In this document: in pieces, positions 1 to 5,011 of the stretch | How the letters are laid out: each line of letters starts with the position of its first letter | Numbering within the stretch: the stretch's first letter is position 1 | Origin: Desulfobacteraceae bacterium | GTDB taxonomy: Bacteria; Desulfobacterota; Desulfobacteria; Desulfobacterales; UBA11574 | Direction of reading: 5' to 3' | DNA: 5,011 nucleotides | Assembly (NCBI GenBank): GCA_013203195.1 | Contig: JABMQM010000272.1 | Span: 1 to 5,011, forward strand | The notes under the pieces: model-generated | What the model was told of the DNA's origin: nothing | What the model saw: the letters and a program-made list of their open reading frames with translations, nothing else | Database searches by the model: none | Program-made: the position numbers and the translations under genes

Positions 1-59
1 ATATACTGACATACCAGCCTGTTAAATAACCAAACACTAAACACCAAATACAATATACT

Positions 60-93
60 CTCGCAAAAAATCAAATATTTTCCTTTTTGCGAG
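60..93. repeat. 10-bp perfect inverted repeat upstream of the deaminase gene
   Basis: CTCGCAAAAA (60-69) is the exact reverse complement of TTTTTGCGAG (84-93), with a 14-base AT-rich loop between them. It ends 55 bases before the deaminase GTG. There is no T-run directly after either arm outside the stem, so it is not a standard intrinsic terminator for the + strand, although it could end transcription of a gene lying left of the window or form a leader hairpin. The arms themselves are seen directly; the role is unknown. Confidence 0.55.
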
Positions 94-107
94 ACCGTCT
101 GGATTAG

Positions 108-138
108 CCATAGAGAAACCTGGACTATGGTAAGGAGG
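108..138 (+). promoter_or_regulatory. Ribosome binding site and small leader stem for the dCMP deaminase
   Basis: AAGGAGG at 132-138 is a near-ideal Shine-Dalgarno sequence, 10 bases ahead of the GTG at 149, and it decides that start over the later in-frame ATG at 191. Immediately upstream, CCATAG (108-113) can pair with CTATGG (125-130) around an 11-base loop. A six-bp stem this close to the ribosome site might influence initiation, but it is short enough to be chance. No clear promoter was identified: TATACT at 54-59 resembles a -10 box but has no matching -35. Confidence 0.6.
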
Positions 139-148
139 CTGAATATAA

Positions 149-601
149 GTGTCAGGTGAAAGTGGCCGCCCTTCATGGGAAACTTATTTTATGGATATTA
201 CGTTTTTGGTGGCCAAACGCACCACGTGCCTCAGGCGTGCGGTCGGTGCTATCATCGTAAAAGATAAAAGGGTTCTTGCCACCGGCTATAACGGAGCCCC
301 CACCGGTATTGAACACTGCAGTGAGGTAGGTTGCCTGCGTGAGCAATTGAATGTGCCATCGGGGAAAAACCATGAATTGTGCCGGGGCATACATGCTGAA
401 CAGAATGCAATTATTCAGGCCGCACTTCATGGTGTTTCCATTAAGGGGGCCACGCTTTTCTGCACAAATCTGCCATGTTCCATATGTGCAAAAATGCTCA
501 TAAATGCCGGTATCTCAAAAATCTATCACCAATCCGGATATGCCGATGCCATGTCCGGTGAGATGCTGGAAGCCGCCGGCATTGAAGTTATAAAACTATA
601 A
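149..601 (+). CDS. dCMP deaminase family protein (deoxycytidylate deaminase, ComEB-like)
   Basis: A 150-residue zinc-dependent deaminase of the cytidine/deoxycytidylate superfamily. It probably converts dCMP to dUMP in the cytosol, feeding thymidylate synthase. The catalytic zinc site is intact: H82-A83-E84 supplies the first ligand and the proton-shuttle glutamate, and P109-C110-S-I-C113 supplies the two cysteine ligands. Residues 47-53 (YNGAPTG) and the cysteine/histidine-rich stretch 57-79 (C57, C62, H75, C79), just before the HAE motif, are typical of dCMP deaminases such as B. subtilis ComEB and may hold a second zinc. Length is normal for the family. GTG is chosen as start because of the strong ribosome site at 132-138. 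The gene precedes nrdR by 108 bases, so both concern deoxynucleotide supply. Substrate preference for dCMP rather than another cytosine nucleotide is inferred from family features. Not certain: allosteric control by dCTP/dTTP. Confidence 0.93.
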   Translation: MSGESGRPSWETYFMDITFLVAKRTTCLRRAVGAIIVKDKRVLATGYNGAPTGIEHCSEVGCLREQLNVPSGKNHELCRGIHAEQNAIIQAALHGVSIKGATLFCTNLPCSICAKMLINAGISKIYHQSGYADAMSGEMLEAAGIEVIKL

Positions 602-651
602 TCTTCGTGCCTTTGTGGCTAAACTATTACATTTTTTTTACTATCAACCCT

Positions 652-681
652 TGATGAATTCGGCTTTTTACGGATTTATCA
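652..681. repeat. Imperfect inverted repeat (11-bp stem) between the deaminase gene and nrdR
   Basis: TGATGAATTCG (652-662) and CGGATTTATCA (671-681) pair over 11 positions, two of them G-U wobbles in RNA, around the 8-base loop GCTTTTTA. The stem ends about 18 bases before the nrdR ribosome site. There is no following T-run, so I do not call it a terminator. From memory, similar short palindromes built on TGATGAATTCG and a TTTTTACG core recur between genes in Desulfobacterota; that link is unverified. Confidence 0.45.
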
Positions 682-698
682 CGTCTTAAACCGCAGAC

Positions 699-706
699 AG
701 GGAGGA
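699..706 (+). promoter_or_regulatory. Ribosome binding site of nrdR
   Basis: AGGGAGGA at 699-706 is a strong Shine-Dalgarno sequence with a rather short spacing (3-4 bases) to the ATG at 710. It supports the chosen start, which also places the first zinc-ribbon cysteine at residue 3 as in other NrdR proteins. Confidence 0.7.
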
Positions 707-709
707 TTC

Positions 710-1165
710 ATGAAGTGTCCATTTTGTGGCGAAATTAACAACAAAGTCATCGACTCCAGGTTAAGTAAAGATGGGAATGCCGTCCGCAGACGCAGGGAAT
801 GCATTGTTTGCACCCGGCGCTTTACAACTTACGAGCATATCGAAGAAGTTGCTGTTATGCTTATTAAAAAAGATGGGCGCCGCGAAGTTTTTTCCCGCGA
901 AAAGGTCCGAACAGGGATAAAAAAGGCCTGCGAAAAGCGGAACATCAGTGTGCATGTTATCGACCAATTTCTCGACGAACTGGAACGCGACCTCAGGGAG
1001 ACCGGTGAGAAAGAGATACCTTCCCACCAACTTGGCGAAAAAATTATGCTGAAACTTCATGATTTAGACGATGTCGCCTATGTAAGATTTGCTTCGGTTT
1101 ACAGAGAATTCAAAGATGTTAACGATTTTGTCGCTGAACTTAAAACTCTGCTGAACAAACATTGA
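710..1165 (+). CDS. nrdR: Transcriptional repressor NrdR of ribonucleotide reductase genes
   Basis: NrdR binds NrdR boxes upstream of ribonucleotide reductase operons and represses them according to the ATP/dATP state. This protein has 151 residues, the usual size. The N-terminal zinc ribbon is complete: C3 and C6 in the CPFCG motif and C31 and C34 in CIVC, with a basic RRRR stretch (27-29 and nearby) between them. An ATP-cone domain follows at about 48-138, including the nucleotide-contact stretch LIKKDGRREVFSREK (51-65) and the conserved VAYVRFASVYREF segment (122-134). The C-terminal tail is lysine-rich. The gene sits between a dCMP deaminase and ribD, an arrangement I recall from several deltaproteobacteria. 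No NrdR box pair was recognised in this window, so its targets are elsewhere. No missing key residue was seen. Confidence 0.97.
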   Translation: MKCPFCGEINNKVIDSRLSKDGNAVRRRRECIVCTRRFTTYEHIEEVAVMLIKKDGRREVFSREKVRTGIKKACEKRNISVHVIDQFLDELERDLRETGEKEIPSHQLGEKIMLKLHDLDDVAYVRFASVYREFKDVNDFVAELKTLLNKH

Positions 1166-1246
1166 TAGTTCCGTAATTGGTGTTGATTTATAGGCACTTC
1201 GCTCTGTGACAAATTGTCTGCATTGTTTTGGTTAAAACTGATCAAA

Positions 1247-1276
1247 TTGTTCACCCTTTGGATTAGCCTGGATAAT
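1247..1276 (+). promoter_or_regulatory. Possible sigma-70-type promoter for ribD
   Basis: TTGTTC (1247-1252) and GATAAT (1271-1276), separated by 18 bases, give a plausible -35/-10 pair about 27 bases before the ribD start. The 138-base gap after nrdR makes a separate promoter reasonable. The -35 is weak and there is no experimental support. The gap contains no recognisable FMN riboswitch. Confidence 0.3.
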
Positions 1277-1303
1277 GCATGAGCGATATCGGTTGAGGCG
1301 AAA

Positions 1304-2413
1304 ATGGACGACGAACATTTCATGAAAATAGCCCTTGAACTGGCTGAAAAAGGACGGGGCTTTACGTCACCCAACCCCATGGTCGGCGCTGTCATCGTAA
1401 AAGGCGGCAAAATAGTCGGCAAGGGGTATCACCAGGCCGCCGGCAGTGCCCATGCTGAAGTCAATGCCATTGATAATGCCGGAATCCATGCAAAAGACGC
1501 AACGCTTTATGTCAACCTCGAACCCTGCAACCATACCGGAAAAACACCGCCTTGTACCGCAAAAATCCTCGACGCCGGCATCAGCCGGATTGTTATCGCT
1601 ATCAAGGATCCCAACCCCGATGTTCAGGGCGACGGCATGGATTATTTAAAACACCGCGGCATAAATATTACCTTGGGGGTTTGTGAAGACGAAGCAAGGA
1701 AACTGAACGAAGTTTTTATCAAGTACGTTAAAACAAAACAGCCGTTCTCAATTATTAAATGTGCTGCCACGCTGGACGGCCGGATTGCAACCAGAACCGG
1801 TGATTCCAGGTGGGTTACCGGTGAAAAATCGAGGCAGTTCGTTCATCGACTCCGGCATGCTGCAGATGCTATCATGGTCGGAATTGACACGGTCATCAGG
1901 GATGACCCCCATTTAACAACCCGGCTGACCGGCGCCATGCAGCAAAAGGGCCGGGATCCTGTAAGGATTATTCTTGATTCCCGCCTGCGAATTCCAGAGA
2001 CTGCGAAATTGTTGCGGCTTGATTCTGATTCTGATACACTCATTATAACCGGCCCTTCTGTTTCTGAGGCTAAAAAGTCGAAAATAGAAAAAAGGGGCGC
2101 CAAGGTTATAGAATCTCCTGTTAAAGACGATCTTATAGATCTTGACAAGCTTATGGCGCATCTGGGTGCTTTGGGTATAACCAGCCTCCTGATAGAAGGA
2201 GGCAGCCGGGTGATTGCATCCGCTCTTGCAGCGGATATCGTTGATAAAATCGCCTTCTTTTACGCTCCCAAGATTATGGGTGGAGATGACGGTGTTCCTG
2301 TATGCCGGGGACCGGGACCGGAATTGATGCAAGAGTGCCTGACGGTTAGAGATATTAACGTCAGGCAATTCGGCGATGATGTCATGATCGAAGGTTATAT
2401 TGACAAAAGATAG
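1304..2413 (+). CDS. ribD: Bifunctional RibD: pyrimidine deaminase / pyrimidine reductase of riboflavin synthesis
   Basis: RibD carries out two consecutive cytosolic steps of riboflavin synthesis: zinc-dependent deamination of the pyrimidine made by GTP cyclohydrolase II, then NADPH-dependent reduction of the ribosyl side chain. The 369 residues match the usual full length. The deaminase domain (about 1-145) shows TSPNPMVGAVIV (21-32), H50-A-E52, and zinc ligands C75 (EPCNHTGK) and C84 (PPC). The reductase domain (about 147-366) shows K152 in KCAATLDGRIA, DSRWVTG (167-173), GIDTVIRDDPHLTTR (193-207), and LIEGGSRV (296-303) in the dinucleotide-binding region. Nothing essential is missing. The ribosome site is weak (GAGGCG at 1295-1300). 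The gene normally heads a set with ribE, ribBA and ribH, but here an opposing ABC transporter gene follows at once and overlaps its last 19 bases. Any remaining riboflavin genes must be elsewhere. Confidence 0.97.
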   Translation: MDDEHFMKIALELAEKGRGFTSPNPMVGAVIVKGGKIVGKGYHQAAGSAHAEVNAIDNAGIHAKDATLYVNLEPCNHTGKTPPCTAKILDAGISRIVIAIKDPNPDVQGDGMDYLKHRGINITLGVCEDEARKLNEVFIKYVKTKQPFSIIKCAATLDGRIATRTGDSRWVTGEKSRQFVHRLRHAADAIMVGIDTVIRDDPHLTTRLTGAMQQKGRDPVRIILDSRLRIPETAKLLRLDSDSDTLIITGPSVSEAKKSKIEKRGAKVIESPVKDDLIDLDKLMAHLGALGITSLLIEGGSRVIASALAADIVDKIAFFYAPKIMGGDDGVPVCRGPGPELMQECLTVRDINVRQFGDDVMIEGYIDKR

Positions 2414-3405
2414 ATACTTGATGCTGGATGCTGGATGCTGGATACTGGGTACAGATGACAAGATACCTCATGTCCTTGCGCCACTTCCACCGAGTCTGGC
2501 ATGACGGTGTGACAATGTGGCATCACTCTATGGCAACGGTCGGCAAATCGGCATCCGGGCAGGTAATTGGTAGCTTTCGGCACGCGTCCGGCGATAGTCT
2601 GGAGAGCATGTCCGCGCTTCTGCCTGGTGGGCAGGGATTCCAGAAGCTTTTGCGTATATGGATGATATGGCGACTTAAATAAATTCCCCCGGTCAGCTAT
2701 CTCCGCTATCTTCCCGGCATACATCACCGCGATGCGCTCCGCCATCTCCGCCACAACGCCCAGATCATGAGTGATCAGCAGCACGGCTGTTCCCATTTCC
2801 TTCTGGAGATCCCGGGTAAGTTCTAATACCTGCGCCTGTATGGTGACATCCAACGCTGTAGTGGGTTCATCGGCGATGAGGAGACCCGGCTGGCAGGACA
2901 GCGCAATGGCGATCATCACCCGCTGCTTCATGCCGCCTGAAAACTGATGCGGGTAGTCCTTAAAACGCTGAGCCGGAGTTGGGATACCCACCATATCCAG
3001 CATTTCCAGAGCCTTGTGCTTTGCCGCATTCCTGTCAAGATGCTGATGCAGGCGGATCGCCTCCACAATCTGGTTTCCTATGGTGAGCACCGGATTCAGG
3101 CTTGTCATAGGTTCCTGAAAGATCATGGAGATCTCATTGCCACGAATGCGCCGTTTCTCCTGCTCTGACAGGCGAATAATATCAATGTCTTTGTAGAGTA
3201 TTTCCCCGCCAGCGATGTATCCCGCCGGTTCCGGGACAAGCTGTATAATGGAGAGGGCGGTTACAGACTTACCGCACCCGGACTCGCCCACAAGGGCAAA
3301 CGTCTGACCCTCATGGATGTCGAACGAAACGCCATCCACAGCGCGGGCCAGACCTTCACCTGTGCGAAAATAAGTTTTGAGATCACGAACTACTAACAGC
3401 GGCAT
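2395..3405 (-). CDS. Oligopeptide/dipeptide-type ABC transporter ATP-binding protein (OppD/DppD-like)
   Basis: The ATPase subunit of a peptide (or nickel/opine-type) importer, on the cytoplasmic face of the inner membrane. With the ATG at 3405 it has 336 residues. Visible motifs: Walker A GESGCGKS (40-47), Q-loop in FQEPMTSLNP (Q97), signature FSGGMKQR (155-162), Walker B LLIADEP (175-181) and switch histidine H213. The oligopeptide-type C-terminal extension begins near YHPYTQKLLESLP (247-259) and holds four cysteines, C285, C291, C298 and C316. The family normally ends soon after the CHLY motif (316-319); here about 17 more residues come from the heptamer repeat and the antisense of ribD. 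A TTG at 3426 in the same frame would add seven residues, but ATG fits the family start (PLLVVRDLKTYF). The permease gene lies 130 bases upstream. No OppF-type second ATPase follows. The transported substrate cannot be told from this subunit. Confidence 0.93.
   Translation of the reverse strand: MPLLVVRDLKTYFRTGEGLARAVDGVSFDIHEGQTFALVGESGCGKSVTALSIIQLVPEPAGYIAGGEILYKDIDIIRLSEQEKRRIRGNEISMIFQEPMTSLNPVLTIGNQIVEAIRLHQHLDRNAAKHKALEMLDMVGIPTPAQRFKDYPHQFSGGMKQRVMIAIALSCQPGLLIADEPTTALDVTIQAQVLELTRDLQKEMGTAVLLITHDLGVVAEMAERIAVMYAGKIAEIADRGNLFKSPYHPYTQKLLESLPTRQKRGHALQTIAGRVPKATNYLPGCRFADRCHRVMPHCHTVMPDSVEVAQGHEVSCHLYPVSSIQHPASSIYLLSI
2414..2448. repeat. Tandem heptamer repeat (ATGCTGG-type, five copies) at the convergent junction
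   Basis: Directly after the ribD stop codon come five adjacent 7-base units: ATACTTG (2414-2420), ATGCTGG (2421-2427), ATGCTGG (2428-2434), ATGCTGG (2435-2441) and ATACTGG (2442-2448). The inner three are identical and the outer two diverged. On the opposite strand the same bases encode the serine/isoleucine-rich end of the ABC ATPase. From memory, such GCTGGAT repeats are common between genes in some Desulfobacterota and related uncultured genomes; a slippage-prone minisatellite is the simplest reading. Confidence 0.8.
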
Positions 3406-3446
3406 TTTGCACTCATTTTTTAGCAAGACAAATCTGTGTTGTTATT

Positions 3447-3523
3447 CGTAGGGGCGATCCTTGTGATCGCCATTCTGACAGGCGAATACAAGATTACGGG
3501 CGAATACAAGATTCGCCCCTACG
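3447..3523. repeat. Nested inverted and direct repeat element between the two ABC genes
   Basis: The outer ends CGTAGGGGCGA (3447-3457) and TCGCCCCTACG (3513-3523) are perfect 11-bp inverted repeats. Inside lie two hairpins: GGCGATC/GATCGCC (3453-3459 with 3465-3471, 5-base loop) and GGGCGAAT/ATTCGCCC (3498-3505 with 3511-3518, 5-base loop). The 15-mer GGCGAATACAAGATT occurs twice, at 3481-3495 and 3499-3513. The element fills most of the gap between the permease stop and the ATPase start. It resembles a widespread family of small palindromic intergenic elements ending in GTAGGGGCGA, which I know from memory only. No reading frame in it looks real. If the ABC genes form one transcript, these hairpins would lie within it. 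Confidence 0.85.
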
Positions 3524-3535
3524 TTGAGACCAAAT

Positions 3536-4900
3536 CTATTCCGTTCTTAATCGTGGATCCAGCGCATCCCGAACGGCATCTCCGAAGAGGTTTGCACAAA
3601 GCACCAGCACTACCATGAACACAAAAGCCGCGGACAAACTCCACCAGACAATCGGCTCACGCGCCAGTTCCATGCGCGCCAGGTCTATCATGCTGCCCCA
3701 GCTTCCTCTTGTAGGCTCCACACCGATCTGAAGGTAACTCAGCATCGCCTCCGCGAGGACAAGTCCGCTGAACCTCAGCAGGAACGATATTAGCACCAGA
3801 TGCATGACGTTAGGAACAATGTGACGGAGAATAATCCGGGCGTGCCCTACGCCGAAAGCCTTTGCCGCCTGGATGTATTCCAATTCCCGCAGTTTCAGCG
3901 TCTCACCTCGAAGAAGCCGGCAGAGGCCAGTCCAGCCGGCGATTCCCATGATCAGACACAGATTGAACAGCCCGCGACCGAACAGGAGCATAAACGCGAC
4001 GATCAGGAGTATGCCCGGTATGGAAGCCAGAGTTGTGTATATGTATTGAACGACATCGTCTATACGCCCGCCGAAATATCCCGCCATCACTCCAAAGAGT
4101 ATGGCAAACGGCACCGCTATAATCGTTGTGAAACCGCCGATAATGAGCGCAGTTCGTACACCTTTGAGCGCCCGATATAACACATCATTGCCCACCTTGT
4201 CAGTTCCCAGAACGTGATAGTCCCTGGCGATCAGCACAATCGCCGCCAGAGCAAACACCAGAGCCATAGCTATCACTCCCCAGAAAATTGCATCGGAGGA
4301 GATGCGCGGGCGCGCGAGTTCCTCTTTTCTACCAGCGCCCACAGCGATAGCCCCGGCCACCAGTGCCCCTATCAATGCACCGATCAGTAGCCCTAAAGCA
4401 ATGCGGCGCAGTATATCCGCGGTGACGCTGTCTTCATTACCCAGATGCGCGCCACCATACATTAAGCGAGGATAGTCACGCACAACGCGCCCATCCGGAG
4501 ATTCTATGGTCTCCTTCGAGAAAGAGTGTGTTGCCAGCGGCGCTGAATATGTCTTCTCCACCCGCTCCCGGAGCGGCGTACATAGCCGATCCAGAAGGCT
4601 CAGGGCAACCGGCTCATAGATTACTCTACCATCACTATCGCGCCGCAGTTCTCCATCTGTATCGCGACTAGCATCGGACCAACTGATACTGTCCAACAGC
4701 CCCACAGTTATGTAAATGGAGAGGATCAGCAGACAGACCATCGCCAGCTTCCTGACGCGCACCTGTTTCCATGCGCTGCGCCAGTATTCCCGCCGCGAAG
4801 CCAACCGTATCAGGTAGCCGGTTCCGCATAAGATAGCCATTACAATGATGTTATGATATGCGCGGGATCGCCAGATCCATGCGATGTGATCGCTCAACAT
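3536..4900 (-). CDS. Oligopeptide/dipeptide-type ABC transporter permease (OppC/DppC-like), enlarged N-terminal half
   Basis: An inner-membrane permease subunit of a peptide-type importer. The C-terminal part (about 229-454) is a standard binding-protein-dependent transport domain: YHVLGTDKVGNDVLYRALKG (228-247), the EAA coupling loop EYIQAAKAFG with ILRHIVPN (341-364) that docks to the ATPase, and DALDPRLR near the end, typical of OppC/DppC. The N-terminal OppC segment is recognisable at about 45-71 (RVRKLAMVCLLILS), but an additional hydrophobic stretch precedes it (about 17-33), and a long insert at about 72-227 contains a hydrophilic loop plus two predicted membrane segments (about 165-187 and 205-225). 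At 454 residues it exceeds the usual roughly 300. The ATG is fixed by an in-frame TAA 12 bases upstream (4913-4915), though no good ribosome site is seen. The upstream OppB-type partner is absent from the window. Substrate unknown. Confidence 0.9.
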   Translation of the reverse strand: MLSDHIAWIWRSRAYHNIIVMAILCGTGYLIRLASRREYWRSAWKQVRVRKLAMVCLLILSIYITVGLLDSISWSDASRDTDGELRRDSDGRVIYEPVALSLLDRLCTPLRERVEKTYSAPLATHSFSKETIESPDGRVVRDYPRLMYGGAHLGNEDSVTADILRRIALGLLIGALIGALVAGAIAVGAGRKEELARPRISSDAIFWGVIAMALVFALAAIVLIARDYHVLGTDKVGNDVLYRALKGVRTALIIGGFTTIIAVPFAILFGVMAGYFGGRIDDVVQYIYTTLASIPGILLIVAFMLLFGRGLFNLCLIMGIAGWTGLCRLLRGETLKLRELEYIQAAKAFGVGHARIILRHIVPNVMHLVLISFLLRFSGLVLAEAMLSYLQIGVEPTRGSWGSMIDLARMELAREPIVWWSLSAAFVFMVVLVLCANLFGDAVRDALDPRLRTE

Positions 4901-4962
4901 TTTGTTAGCCCATTAGGAAGTTAAGAGGTTGTAAAAGAATAACTACCCTTTTTTGTAGGGGG

Positions 4963-5001
4963 GGGTAAACATTTTCTGATGAAATCAGAAAATGTTTACC
5001 C
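4963..5001. repeat. Perfect 18-bp inverted repeat with 3-base loop
   Basis: GGGTAAACATTTTCTGAT (4963-4980) and ATCAGAAAATGTTTACCC (4984-5001) are exact reverse complements around GAA. Allowing one mismatch the pairing reaches 4959-5005. A run of eight G residues (4958-4965) overlaps the left arm. No T-run directly follows the stem on either strand, so a standard intrinsic terminator is unlikely. It stands 62 bases upstream of the permease start. It may be a small mobile palindromic element or the end of a larger one cut by the window edge; no transposase is visible. Confidence 0.85.
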
Positions 5002-5011
5002 ACCCTTGATG

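Noticed and set aside
60..93. Rho-independent terminator of an upstream gene
   Set aside because: The stem is AT-rich with a long loop and no T-run follows it on the + strand; kept only as an inverted repeat.
1166..1303. FMN riboswitch expected upstream of a riboflavin gene
   Set aside because: The conserved RFN segments are not present in the 138-base gap.
2414..2448. Heptamer array as a CRISPR
   Set aside because: Units are only 7 bases and directly adjacent without spacers.
1913..2461. Long open frame of 182 codons on the - strand across ribD
   Set aside because: It lies antisense to the well-supported ribD and shows no recognisable domain; a shadow frame.
3436..3618. 60-codon + frame over the palindromic element
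   Set aside because: It is a translation of the repeats (ITGEYKITGEYKI) and runs into the antisense of the permease; no sign of a real gene.
3800..4180. Open frame of 126 codons on the + strand inside the permease gene
   Set aside because: Antisense to a clear membrane protein gene, polar low-information composition, no ribosome site; a shadow frame.
5002..5011. ACCCTTGATG at the right edge, also at 647-656, as a shared repeat
   Set aside because: A 10-base match between two places in 5 kb is expected by chance, and the window ends before the match could be extended.

Overview
The window looks like chromosomal DNA of a Gram-negative bacterium, most likely a member of the former Deltaproteobacteria (Desulfobacterota). 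This placement rests on remembered gene order (a dCMP deaminase, nrdR and ribD in tandem, as in Geobacter-type genomes) and on several short intergenic repeats of a style I associate with that group. It is an inference, not a proof; there is no rRNA or other phylogenetic marker here.

Left half (about 1-2413, + strand): a nucleotide and cofactor cluster. A dCMP deaminase (149-601, GTG start behind a strong AAGGAGG) is followed by the ribonucleotide-reductase repressor nrdR (710-1165) and the bifunctional riboflavin enzyme ribD (1304-2413). The first two both concern deoxynucleotide supply: dCMP deamination makes dUMP for thymidylate, and NrdR senses ATP/dATP and represses ribonucleotide reductase genes. 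ribD begins riboflavin synthesis from GTP. Gaps of 108 and 138 bases separate the genes, and neither holds an FMN riboswitch.

Right half (2395-4900, - strand): two genes of an oligopeptide/dipeptide-type ABC importer, transcribed towards ribD. They are an unusually long OppC/DppC-like permease (454 codons) and an OppD/DppD-like ATPase. The other expected parts (substrate-binding protein, OppB-type permease, second ATPase OppF) are not in the window. The ATPase gene converges on ribD and the two reading frames overlap by 19 bases.

The non-coding joints are the most unusual part. A heptamer tandem repeat lies exactly at the ribD/ATPase junction and is translated as the tail of the ATPase. A nested inverted/direct repeat element fills the gap between the two ABC genes. 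A perfect 18-bp inverted repeat stands upstream of the permease, where oppB would be expected. A smaller stem-loop lies in front of nrdR and another in front of the deaminase. All protein genes belong to known families. I see no CRISPR array, tRNA, rRNA, transposase or convincing new system; the points worth checking are the repeat elements, the broken gene order and the enlarged permease.
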